From Nemertoderma westbladi (Eukaryota; Xenacoelomorpha; Nemertodermatida; Nemertodermatidae), in assembly GCA_032718475.1 (NCBI GenBank), contig JAUCBJ010001727.1, positions 18,804-82,803 of the forward strand: a stretch of DNA of 64,000 nucleotides. The letters run 5' to 3'. This document shows, in pieces, positions 12,801 through 24,000 of the stretch. Made by a program: the position numbers and the translations under genes. A model generated the notes under the pieces. It did no database searches. It worked only from the letters and a program-made list of their open reading frames with translations, and was not told the origin of the DNA. Position 1 is the stretch's first letter; each line of letters starts with the position of its first letter.

Positions 12801-15800
12801 GCTATTGTTTTATCCTACGCAACACTAACCGTTCCCTGGTACATCTCGCTATTGTTTTATCCTACGCAACACTAACCGTTCCCTGGTACATCTCGCTATT
12901 GTTTTATCCTACGCAACACTAACCGTTCCCTGGTACATCTCGCTATTGTTTTATCCTACGCAACACTAACCGTTCCCTGGTACATCTCGCTATTGTTTTA
13001 TCCTACGCAACACTAACCGTTCCCTGGTACATCTCGCTATTGTTTTATCCTACGCAACACTAACCGTTCCCTGGTACATCTCGCTATTGTTTTATCCTAC
13101 GCAACACTAACCGTTCCCTGGTACATCTCGCTATTGTTTTATCCTACGCAACACTAACCGTTCCCTGGTACATCTCGCTATTGTTTTATCCTACGCAACA
13201 CTAACCGTTCCCTGGTACATCTCGCTATTGTTTTATCCTACGCAACACTAACCGTTCCCTGGTACATCTCGCTATTGTTTTATCCTACGCAACACTAACC
13301 GTTCCCTGGTACATCTCGCTATTGTTTTATCCTACGCAACACTAACCGTTCCCTGGTACATCTCGCTATTGTTTTATCCTACGCAACACTAACCGTTCCC
13401 TGGTACATCTCGCTATTGTTTTATCCTACGCAACACTAACCGTTCCCTGGTACATCTCGCTATTGTTTTATCCTACGCAACACTAACCGTTCCCTGGTAC
13501 ATCTCGCTATTGTTTTATCCTACGCAACACTAACCGTTCCCTGGTACATCTCGCTATTGTTTTATCCTACGCAACACTAACCGTTCCCTGGTACATCTCG
13601 CTATTGTTTTATCCTACGCAACACTAACCGTTCCCTGGTACATCTCGCTATTGTTTTATCCTACGCAACACTAACCGTTCCCTGGTACATCTCGCTATTG
13701 TTTTATCCTACGCAACACTAACCGTTCCCTGGTACATCTCGCTATTGTTTTATCCTACGCAACACTAACCGTTCCCTGGTACATCTCGCTATTGTTTTAT
13801 CCTACGCAACACTAACCGTTCCCTGGTACATCTCGCTATTGTTTTATCCTACGCAACACTAACCGTTCCCTGGTACATCTCGCTATTGTTTTATCCTACG
13901 CAACACTAACCGTTCCCTGGTACATCTCGCTATTGTTTTATCCTACGCAACACTAACCGTTCCCTGGTACATCTCGCTATTGTTTTATCCTACGCAACAC
14001 TAACCGTTCCCTGGTACATCTCGCTATTGTTTTATCCTACGCAACACTAACCGTTCCCTGGTACATCTCGCTATTGTTTTATCCTACGCAACACTAACCG
14101 TTCCCTGGTACATCTCGCTATTGTTTTATCCTACGCAACACTAACCGTTCCCTGGTACATCTCGCTATTGTTTTATCCTACGCAACACTAACCGTTCCCT
14201 GGTACATCTCGCTATTGTTTTATCCTACGCAACACTAACCGTTCCCTGGTACATCTCGCTATTGTTTTATCCTACGCAACACTAACCGTTCCCTGGTACA
14301 TCTCGCTATTGTTTTATCCTACGCAACACTAACCGTTCCCTGGTACATCTCGCTATTGTTTTATCCTACGCAACACTAACCGTTCCCTGGTACATCTCGC
14401 TATTGTTTTATCCTACGCAACACTAACCGTTCCCTGGTACATCTCGCTATTGTTTTATCCTACGCAACACTAACCGTTCCCTGGTACATCTCGCTATTGT
14501 TTTATCCTACGCAACACTAACCGTTCCCTGGTACATCTCGCTATTGTTTTATCCTACGCAACACTAACCGTTCCCTGGTACATCTCGCTATTGTTTTATC
14601 CTACGCAACACTAACCGTTCCCTGGTACATCTCGCTATTGTTTTATCCTACGCAACACTAACCGTTCCCTGGTACATCTCGCTATTGTTTTATCCTACGC
14701 AACACTAACCGTTCCCTGGTACATCTCGCTATTGTTTTATCCTACGCAACACTAACCGTTCCCTGGTACATCTCGCTATTGTTTTATCCTACGCAACACT
14801 AACCGTTCCCTGGTACATCTCGCTATTGTTTTATCCTACGCAACACTAACCGTTCCCTGGTACATCTCGCTATTGTTTTATCCTACGCAACACTAACCGT
14901 TCCCTGGTACATCTCGCTATTGTTTTATCCTACGCAACACTAACCGTTCCCTGGTACATCTCGCTATTGTTTTATCCTACGCAACACTAACCGTTCCCTG
15001 GTACATCTCGCTATTGTTTTATCCTACGCAACACTAACCGTTCCCTGGTACATCTCGCTATTGTTTTATCCTACGCAACACTAACCGTTCCCTGGTACAT
15101 CTCGCTATTGTTTTATCCTACGCAACACTAACCGTTCCCTGGTACATCTCGCTATTGTTTTATCCTACGCAACACTAACCGTTCCCTGGTACATCTCGCT
15201 ATTGTTTTATCCTACGCAACACTAACCGTTCCCTGGTACATCTCGCTATTGTTTTATCCTACGCAACACTAACCGTTCCCTGGTACATCTCGCTATTGTT
15301 TTATCCTACGCAACACTAACCGTTCCCTGGTACATCTCGCTATTGTTTTATCCTACGCAACACTAACCGTTCCCTGGTACATCTCGCTATTGTTTTATCC
15401 TACGCAACACTAACCGTTCCCTGGTACATCTCGCTATTGTTTTATCCTACGCAACACTAACCGTTCCCTGGTACATCTCGCTATTGTTTTATCCTACGCA
15501 ACACTAACCGTTCCCTGGTACATCTCGCTATTGTTTTATCCTACGCAACACTAACCGTTCCCTGGTACATCTCGCTATTGTTTTATCCTACGCAACACTA
15601 ACCGTTCCCTGGTACATCTCGCTATTGTTTTATCCTACGCAACACTAACCGTTCCCTGGTACATCTCGCTATTGTTTTATCCTACGCAACACTAACCGTT
15701 CCCTGGTACATCTCGCTATTGTTTTATCCTACGCAACACTAACCGTTCCCTGGTACATCTCGCTATTGTTTTATCCTACGCAACACTAACCGTTCCCTGG

Positions 15801-16889
15801 TACATCTCGCTATTGTTTTATCCTACGCAACACTAACCGTTCCCTGGTACATCTCGCTATTGTTTTATCCTACGCAACACTAACCGTTCCCTGGTACATC
15901 TCGCTATTGTTTTATCCTACGCAACACTAACCGTTCCCTGGTACATCTCGCTATTGTTTTATCCTACGCAACACTAACCGTTCCCTGGTACATCTCGCTA
16001 TTGTTTTATCCTACGCAACACTAACCGTTCCCTGGTACATCTCGCTATTGTTTTATCCTACGCAACACTAACCGTTCCCTGGTACATCTCGCTATTGTTT
16101 TATCCTACGCAACACTAACCGTTCCCTGGTACATCTCGCTATTGTTTTATCCTACGCAACACTAACCGTTCCCTGGTACATCTCGCTATTGTTTTATCCT
16201 ACGCAACACTAACCGTTCCCTGGTACATCTCGCTATTGTTTTATCCTACGCAACACTAACCGTTCCCTGGTACATCTCGCTATTGTTTTATCCTACGCAA
16301 CACTAACCGTTCCCTGGTACATCTCGCTATTGTTTTATCCTACGCAACACTAACCGTTCCCTGGTACATCTCGCTATTGTTTTATCCTACGCAACACTAA
16401 CCGTTCCCTGGTACATCTCGCTATTGTTTTATCCTACGCAACACTAACCGTTCCCTGGTACATCTCGCTATTGTTTTATCCTACGCAACACTAACCGTTC
16501 CCTGGTACATCTCGCTATTGTTTTATCCTACGCAACACTAACCGTTCCCTGGTACATCTCGCTATTGTTTTATCCTACGCAACACTAACCGTTCCCTGGT
16601 ACATCTCGCTATTGTTTTATCCTACGCAACACTAACCGTTCCCTGGTACATCTCGCTATTGTTTTATCCTACGCAACACTAACCGTTCCCTGGTACATCT
16701 CGCTATTGTTTTATCCTACGCAACACTAACCGTTCCCTGGTACATCTCGCTATTGTTTTATCCTACGCAACACTAACCGTTCCCTGGTACATCTCGCTAT
16801 TGTTTTATCCTACGCAACACTAACCGTTCCCTGGTACATCTCGCTATTGTTTTATCCTACGCAACACTAACCGTTCCCTGGTACATCTC
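9814..16889 (-). repeat. 47-bp satellite derived from a myosin exon-intron junction, about 150 units
   Basis: Tandem 47-bp units (some 48 bp with ATCGCTACGC) run for 7.1 kb. On the minus strand each unit contains GAGATGTACCAGGGAACG, identical to the last 18 nt of myosin exon B, directly followed by the splice donor GTTAGTG of that exon and about 22 nt of former intron. The array merges without interruption into the real exon at 16889. Units from about 12.7 to 16.87 kb appear essentially identical. The distal part carries variants (CCCTGATAC, GTGCCCTGA, ATCGCTACG), partly arranged as a four-unit higher-order repeat of 188 bp at 9.81-10.45 kb. The donor is intact in the units read except the last distal one near 9814, which has GGTCAA. 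Confidence 0.97.
16867..16876 (-). other. Myosin exon B 5' splice site, template of the 47-bp array
   Basis: On the minus strand exon B ends AACG at 16872 and the intron starts GTTAGTG at 16871. The same ten bases recur every 47 bp for the following 7 kb of intron. If splicing skipped to a later donor, the reading frame would continue T-V-S-V-A and reach an in-frame TAG within the first repeat. Confidence 0.85.
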
Positions 16890-16961
16890 CAGTTCTCTGT
16901 CAGTAAAGTATGGCAACTGTTTGAACGGATTCACAGCAATCAATACAGGACCAATATAAGA
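16872..16961 (-). CDS. MYO1E/MYO1F-like: Class I myosin (MYO1E/F-like), exon B
   Basis: This 90-nt exon encodes 30 residues, beginning [19 protein letters not shown] and ending ELEMYQGT. The segment [11 protein letters not shown] belongs to the N-terminal part of the myosin motor and fits class I myosins with a long tail. The acceptor CTATTCAG lies just above 16961 and the donor is GTTAGT. Both ends are phase 0, matching exons A and C. The intron to exon A is only 651 bp, whereas the intron to exon C is 12.8 kb because of the adjacent satellite and LINEs. The last 18 nt are the seed of the 47-bp array. A 60-codon ORF at 16900-17082 overlapping this exon in another frame is not real. Confidence 0.95.
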
Positions 16962-17612
16962 CTGAATAGATAGTATCACAGATGAAGAAAATACACGATT
17001 TTAATTTGCACTGAGGGCAAATGATATTAATTATAGTGTACGTATCTACATTAAGAGTAAACCAAGATTTATAATTAACCAAGTTAATATATATATATTT
17101 GTTTTATATATATTCATAGAGTACTGTATGTATATGGGAGATATAATGGAAATATACTAAGTGGGAGAAGGACGTGATGAACCTTACAGGAAGTGCAAAG
17201 TTGGAAGAAGTTGGAGGACGTTGTAGTGTCGTTTAAAGCGAAACGTGTTGACTAATTCGGTTTATCTGACTTGTATTGAATTCTACTTTAGAAGATTCTA
17301 CTTTTCAAACATAAAGAAAACAGGCGCGTAAGTAAGTAAGCTAAGCTAAGCTACAAAAACTTAGCTTTGAGTTCATGACAACGTAGGGTAAAGGTTTCTT
17401 TAGAAATCGTAAAAAAAGTAGCAAAACAATTTTGTTCAAATGTTCATTACACAGAAAAGGAAGTTATCCTCTAAACTTTGCGAAAATGAGAAAATAATTT
17501 ACGAAATAAAAGCGAGACATTTCAACAGCTAACCGACGACAACCTGAACTGATACCAGTACTAAAGAAAGCCGCGACAAAGTGAAAGTAATATGTGAGAA
17601 ATAAAAGGATAC
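16962..17612 (-). other. Myosin intron A-B, no other feature
   Basis: A 651-bp AT-rich intron, the only compact intron of this gene in the window. It contains (TA)n stretches near 17085-17115 and a short AAGCTAAGCTAAGCTA run near 17335-17352, but no recognisable element. Confidence 0.75.
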
Positions 17613-17741
17613 GTAAATGAGGTCCGCCATGTATCGTTTCTTAATGTTTTCAACGATGGCTGATTCGTTAATCTTTGACAGTAGGACCATATCGTCTACA
17701 CCGCATTGTTTCAGCTGTTTCGCTCCCATCCAATGAAAAGC
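17613..17741 (-). CDS. MYO1E/MYO1F-like: Class I myosin (MYO1E/F-like), exon A
   Basis: This 129-nt exon encodes 43 residues, starting [12 protein letters not shown], then [13 protein letters not shown] and [22 protein letters not shown] is the conserved start of the class I motor head; in this family the HW pair and a short leader precede it, so the internal ATG of HWMG is not the start codon. The acceptor is a strong pyrimidine tract ending TATCGCAG above 17741 and the donor is GTATCC below 17613. The exon encoding the first few residues must lie upstream (higher coordinates) and was not found; the 11.3-kb satellite at 18.0-29.3 kb would then be inside intron 1. Confidence 0.93.
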
Positions 17742-18005
17742 CTGCGATAAAAAGAGAATAAAGTGTACAGCTGTACGGCTCTATTTGTACCGGCAATGTC
17801 CAGCAACAATGATTTACACTAAGTTATAAGTTATTATAAACACAATAAAGGTGCTGGGGGCTTTGTGTAGCAGAAATGATAACCACCAGAGAGCAGCTAG
17901 AATCATACCAGACCCAATTGTCCATTGTGCGAAATTTCAAATTGATAAAAAATTCCGATTCCAAAGATAATTTCAGAATAGGCCTCCTTCGCTAATGCGT
18001 TCGAG
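17742..18005 (-). other. Myosin upstream intron, unique part
   Basis: About 260 bp of unique intron between exon A and the 26-bp array. It contains the branch and polypyrimidine region of exon A; nothing else is recognised. Confidence 0.6.
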
Positions 18006-21000
18006 GTATCTCGGTGTAGCTCTCTCGGTGTAGCTCTCTCGGTGTGTATCTCGGTGTAACTCTCTCGGTGTGTATCTCGGTGTAACTCTCTCGGTGTAGC
18101 TCTCTCGGTGTGTATCTCGGTGTAGCTCTCTCGGTGTAGCTCTCTCGGTGTGTATCTCGGTGTAGCTCTCTCGGTGTGTATCTCGGTGTAACTCTCTCGG
18201 TGTGTATCTCGGGGTAGCTCTCTCGGTGTGTATCTCGGTGTAGCTCTCTCGGTGTAGCTCTCTCGGTGTGTATCTCGGTGTAACTCTCTCGGTGTGTATC
18301 TCGGGGTAGCTCTCTCGGTGTGTATCTCGGGTGTAGCTCTCTCGGTGTGTATCTCGGTGTAACTCTCTCGGTGTGTATCTCGGTGTAACTCTCTCGGTGT
18401 AGCTCTCTCGGTGTGTATCTCGGTGTAGCTCTCTCGGTGTGTATCTCGGTGTAGCTCTCTCGGTGTGTATCTCGGTGTAGCTCTCTCGGTGTGTATCTCG
18501 GTGTAACTCTCTCGGTGTGTATCTCGGGGTAGCTCTCTCGGTGTGTATCTCGGTGTAGCTCTCTCGGTGTAGCTCTCTCGGTGTGTATCTCGGTGTAACT
18601 CTCTCGGTGTGTATCTCGGGGTAGCTCTCTCGGTGTGTATCTCGGGTAGCTCTCTCGGTGTAGCTCTCTCGGTGTGTATCTCGGTGTAACTCTCTCGGTG
18701 TGTATCTCGGTGTAACTCTCTCGGTGTAGCTCTCTCGGTGTGTATCTCGGTGTACTCTCTCGGTGTAGCTCTCTCGGTGTGTATCTCGGTGTAGCTCTCT
18801 CGGTGTAGCTCTCTCGGTGTGTATCTCGGTGTAGCTCTCTCGGTGTAGCTCTCTCGGTGTGTATCTCGGTGTAACTCTCTCGGTGTGTATCTCGGGGTAG
18901 CTCTCTCGGTGTGTATCTCGGTGTAGCTCTCTCGGTGTAGCTCTCTCGGTGTGTATCTCGGTGTAACTCTCTCGGTGTGTATCTCGGGGTAGCTCTCTCG
19001 GTGTGTATCTCGGGGTAACTCTCTCGGTGTGTATCTCGGTGTAGCTCTCTCGGTGTAGCTCTCTCGGTGTGTATCTCGGTGTAACTCTCTCGGTGTGTAT
19101 CTCGGGGTAGCTCTCTCGGTGTGTATCTCGGTGTAACTCTCTCGGTGTGTATCTCGGTGTAACTCTCTCGGTGTGTATCTCGGGGTAGCTCTCTCGGTGT
19201 GTATCTCGGTGTAGCTCTCTCGGTGTGTATCTCGGTGTAACTCTCTCGGTGTGTATCTCGGGGTAGCTCTCTCGGTGTGTATCTCGGTGTAGCTCTCTCG
19301 GTGTGTATCTCGGTGTAACTCTCTCGGTGTGTATCTCGGGGTAGCTCTCTCGGTGTGTATCTCGGTGTAGCTCTCTCGGTGTGTATCTCGGGGTAGCTAT
19401 CTCGGTGTGTATCTCGGGGTAGCTCTCTCGGTGTGTATCTCGGTGTAACTCTCTCGGTGTGTATCTCGGGGTAGCTCTCTCGGTGTGTATCTCGGTGTAA
19501 CTCTCTCGGTGTGTATCTCGGTGTAACTCTCTCGGTGTGTATCTCGGTGTAGCTCTCTCGGTGTGTATCTCGGTGTAACTCTCTCGGTGTGTATCTCGGT
19601 GTAGCTATCTAGGTGTGTATCTCGGTGTAGCTCTCTCGGTGTGTATCTCGGTGTAACTCTCTCGGTGTGTATCTCGGGGTAGCTCTCTCGGTGTGTATCT
19701 CGGTGTAACTCTCTCGGTGTGTATCTCGGTGTAGCTCTCTCGGTGTGTATCTCGGGGTAGCTATCTCGGTGTGTATCTCGGTGTAGCTCTCTCGGTGTGT
19801 ATCTCGGTGTAACTCTCTCGGTGTGTATCTCGGTGTAGCTATCTCGGTGTGTATCTCGGTGTAGCTCTCTCGGTGTGTATCTCGGTGTAACTCTCTCGGT
19901 GTGTATCTCGGGGTAGCTCTCTCGGTGTGTATCTCGGTGTAACTCTCTCGGTGTGTATCTCGGGTATCCGGGTGTATCTCGGTAGCTCTCTCGGTGTGTA
20001 TCTCGGGGTAGCTATCTCGGTGTGTATCTCGGTGTAGCTCTCTCGGTGTGTATCTCGGTGTAACTCTCTCGGTGTCGTATCTCGGTGTAGCTCTCTCGGT
20101 GTGTATCTCGGTGTAACTCTCTCGGTGTGTATCTCGGGGTAGCTCTCTCGGTGTGTATCTCGGTGTAGCTCTCTCGGTGTGTATCTCGGTGTAACTCTCT
20201 CGGTGTGTATCTCGGGGTAGCTCTCTCGGTGTGTATCTCGGTGTAACTCTCTCGGTGTGTATCTCGGGGTAGCTCTCTCGGTGTGTATCTCGGTGTGTAT
20301 CTCGGTGTAACTCTCTCGGTGTGTATCTCGGGGTAGCTCTCTCGGTGTGTATCTCGGTGTAACTCTCTCGGTGTGTATCTCGGTGTAACTCTCTCGGTGT
20401 GTATCTCGGTGTAGCTCTCTCGGTGTGTATCTCGGTGTAACTCTCTCGGTGTGTATCTCGGGGTAGCTCTCTCGGTGTGTATCTCGGTGTAACTCTCTCG
20501 GTGTGTATCTCGGTGTAGCTCTCTCGGTGTGTATCTCGGGGTAGCTCTCTCGGTGTGTATCTCGGGGTAGCTCTCTCGGTGTGTATCTCGGTGTAACTCT
20601 CTCGGTGTGTATCTCGGTGTATCCGGGTGTATCTCGGTTACTCTCTCGGTGTGTATCTCGGTGTAACTCTCTCGGTGTGTATCTCGGGGTAGCTCTCTCG
20701 GTGTGTATCTCGGGGTAGCTCTCTCGGTGTGTATCTCGGTGTAACTCTCTCGGTGTGTATCTCGGGGTAGCTCTCTCGGTGTGTATCTCGGTGTAACTCT
20801 CTCGGTGTGTATCTCGGGGTAGCTCTCTCGGTGTGTATCTCGGTGTAACTCTCTCGGTGTGTATCTCGGTGTAACTCTCTCGGTGTGTATCTCGGTGTAG
20901 CTCTCTCGGTGTGTATCTCGGTGTAGCTCTCTCGGTGTGTATCTCGGTGTAGCTCTCTCGGTGTGTATCTCGGTGTAGCTCTCTCGGTGTGTATCTCGGG

Positions 21001-24000
21001 GTAGCTCTCTCGGTGTGTATCTCGGTGTAGCTCTCTCGGTGTGTATCTCGGTGTAACTCTCTCGGTGTGTATCTCGGGGTAGCTCTCTCGGTGTGTATCT
21101 CGGGGTAGCTCTCTCGGTGTGTATCTCGGTGTAGCTCTCTCGGTGTGTATCTCGGTGTAACTCTCTCGGTGTGTATCTCGGGGTAGCTCTCTCGGTGTGT
21201 ATCTCGGTGTAACTCTCTCGGTGTGTATCTCGGTGTAGCTCTCTCGGTGTGTATCTCGGGGTAGCTATCTCGGTGTGTATCTCGGGGTAGCTCTCTCGGT
21301 GTGTATCTCGGTGTAACTCTCTCGGTGTGTATCTCGGTGTAACTCTCTCGGTGTGTATCTCGGTGTAACTCTCTCGGTGTGTATCTCGGGTACTCTCTCG
21401 GTGTGTATCTCGGTGTAGCTCTCTCGGTGTGTATCTCGGTGTAACTCTCTCGGTGTGTATCTCGGGGTAGCTCTCTCGTGTGTATCTCGGGGTAGCTTCT
21501 CGGTGTGTATCTCGGTGTAACTCTCTCGGTGTGTATCTCGGTGTAACTCTCTCGGTGTGTATCTCGGGGTAGCTCTCTCGGTGTGTATCTCGGTGGTAGC
21601 TCTCTCGGTGTGTATCTCGGTGTAGCTCTCTCGGTGTGTATCTCGGGGTAGCTCTCTCGGTGTGTATCTCGGTGTAGCTCTCTCGGTGTGTATCTCGGGG
21701 TAGCTCTCTCGGTGTGTATCTCGGTGTAACTCTCTCGGTGTGTATCTCGGTGTAACTCTCTCGGTGTGTATCTCGGTGTAACTCTCTCGGTGTGTATCTC
21801 GGTGTAGCTCTCTCGGTGTGTATCTCGGTGTAGCTCTCTCGGTGTGTATCTCGGTGTAGCTCTCTCGGTGTGTATCTCGGTGTAGCTCTCTCGGTGTGTA
21901 TCTCGGTGTAACTCTCTCGGTGTGTATCTCGGTGTAGCTCTCTCGGTGTGTATCTCGGGGTAGCTATCTCGGTGTGTATCTCGGTGTAGCTCTCTCGGTG
22001 TGTATCTCGGTGTAACTCTCTCGGTGTGTATCTCGGGGTAGCTCTCTCGGTGTGTATCTCGGTGTAACTCTCTCGGTGTGTATCTCGGTGTAGCTCTCTC
22101 GGTGTGTATCTCGGGGTAGCTCTCTCGGTGTGTATCTCGGGGTAGCTCTCTCGGTGTGTATCTCGGTGTAACTCTCTCGGTGTGTATCTCGGTGTAACTC
22201 TCTCGGTGTGTATCTCGGTGTAACTCTCTCGGTGTGTATCTCGGTGTAGCTCTCTCGGTGTGTATCTCGGTGTAGCTCTCTCGGTGTGTATCTCGGTGTA
22301 ACTCTCTCGGTGTGTATCTCGGTGTAGCTCTCTCGGTGTGTATCTCGGTGTAGCTCTCTCGGTGTGTATCTCGGTGTAGCTCTCTCGGTGTGTATCTCGG
22401 GTGTAAGCTCTCTCGGTGTGTATCTCGGGGTAGCTCTCTCGGTGTGTATCTCGGTGTAACTCTCTCGGTGTGTATCTCGGTGTAGCTCTCTCGGTGTGTA
22501 TCTCGGTGTAACTCTCTCGGTGTGTATCTCGGTGTAGCTCTCTCGGTGTGTATCTCGGTGTAACTCTCTCGGTGTGTATCTCGGTGTAGCTCTCTCGGTG
22601 TGTATCTCGGGGTAGCTCTCTCGGTGTGTATCTCGGTGTAACTCTCTCGGTGTGTATCTCGGTGTAACTCTCTCGGTGTGTATCTCGGTGTAACTCTCTC
22701 GGTGTGTATCTCGGTGTAACTCTCTCGGTGTGTATCTCGGGGTAGCTCTCTCGGTGTGTATCTCGGTGTAGCTCTCTCGGTGTGTATCTCGGTGTAACTC
22801 TCTCGGTGTGTATCTCGGGGTAGCTCTCTCGGTGTGTATCTCGGGGTAGCTATCTCGGTGTGTATCTCGGGTAGCTCTCTCGGTGTGTATCTCGGTGTAG
22901 CTCTCTCGGTGTGTATCTCGGGGTAGCTCTCTCGGTGTGTATCTCGGTGTAGCTCTCTCGGTGTGTATCTCGGGGTAGCTCTCTCGGTGTGTATCTCGGT
23001 GTAGCTCTCTCGGTGTGTATCTCGGTGTAACTCTCTCGGTGTAGCTCTCTCGGTGTGTATCTCGGTGTAACTCTCTCGGTGTGTATCTCGGTGTACTCTC
23101 TCGGTGTAGCTCTCTCGGTGTGTATCTCGGGGTAGCTCTCTCGGTGTGTATCTCGGTGTAACTCTCTCGGTGTGTATCTCGGTGTAGCTCTCTCGGTGTG
23201 TATCTCGGTGTAACTCTCTCGGTGTGTATCCGGGTAGCTATCTGGTGTGTATCTCGGGTAGCTCTCTCGGTGTGTATCTCGGTGTAGCTCTCTCGGTGTG
23301 TATCTCGGTGTAACTCTCTCGGTGTGTATCTCGGTGTAGCTCTCTCGGTGTGTATCTCGGGGTAGCTCTCTCGGTGTGTATCTCGGTGTAGCTCTCTCGG
23401 TGTGTATCACGGGGTAGCTATCTCGGTGTGTATCTCGGTGTACTCTCTCGGTGTGTATCTCGGTGTAACTCTCTCGTGTGTATCTCGGTGTAACTCTCTC
23501 GGTGTGTATCACGGTGTAGCTCTCTGGTGTGTATCTCGGGGTAGCTATCTCGGTGTGTATCTCGGTGTAGCTCTCTCGGTGTGTATCTCGGTGTAACTCT
23601 CTCGGTGTGTATCTCGGTGTAGCTCTCTCGGTGTGTATCTCGGGGTAGCTATCTCGGTGTGTATCTCGGTGTAGCTCTCTCGGTGTGTATCTCGGGGTAG
23701 CTATCTAGGTGTGTATCTCGGTGTAACTCTCTCGGTGTGTATCTCGGTGTAACTCTCTCTGTGTGTATCTCGGTGTAACTCTCTCGGTGTGTATATCGGT
23801 GTAACTCTCTCGGTGTGTATCTCGGTGTAACTCTCTCGGTGTGTATCACGGTGTAGCTCTCTCGGTGTGTATCTCGGTGTAACTCTCTCGGTGTGTATCT
23901 CGGTGTAGCTCTCTCGGTGTGTATCTCGGTGTAACTCTCTCGGTGTGTATCTCGGGGTAGCTCTCTCGGTGTGTATCTCGGTGTAGCTCTCTCGGTGTGT

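Noticed and set aside
16900-17082. 60-codon minus-strand ORF
   Set aside because: It is in a different frame from myosin exon B and runs into the intron; the conserved frame is the myosin one.
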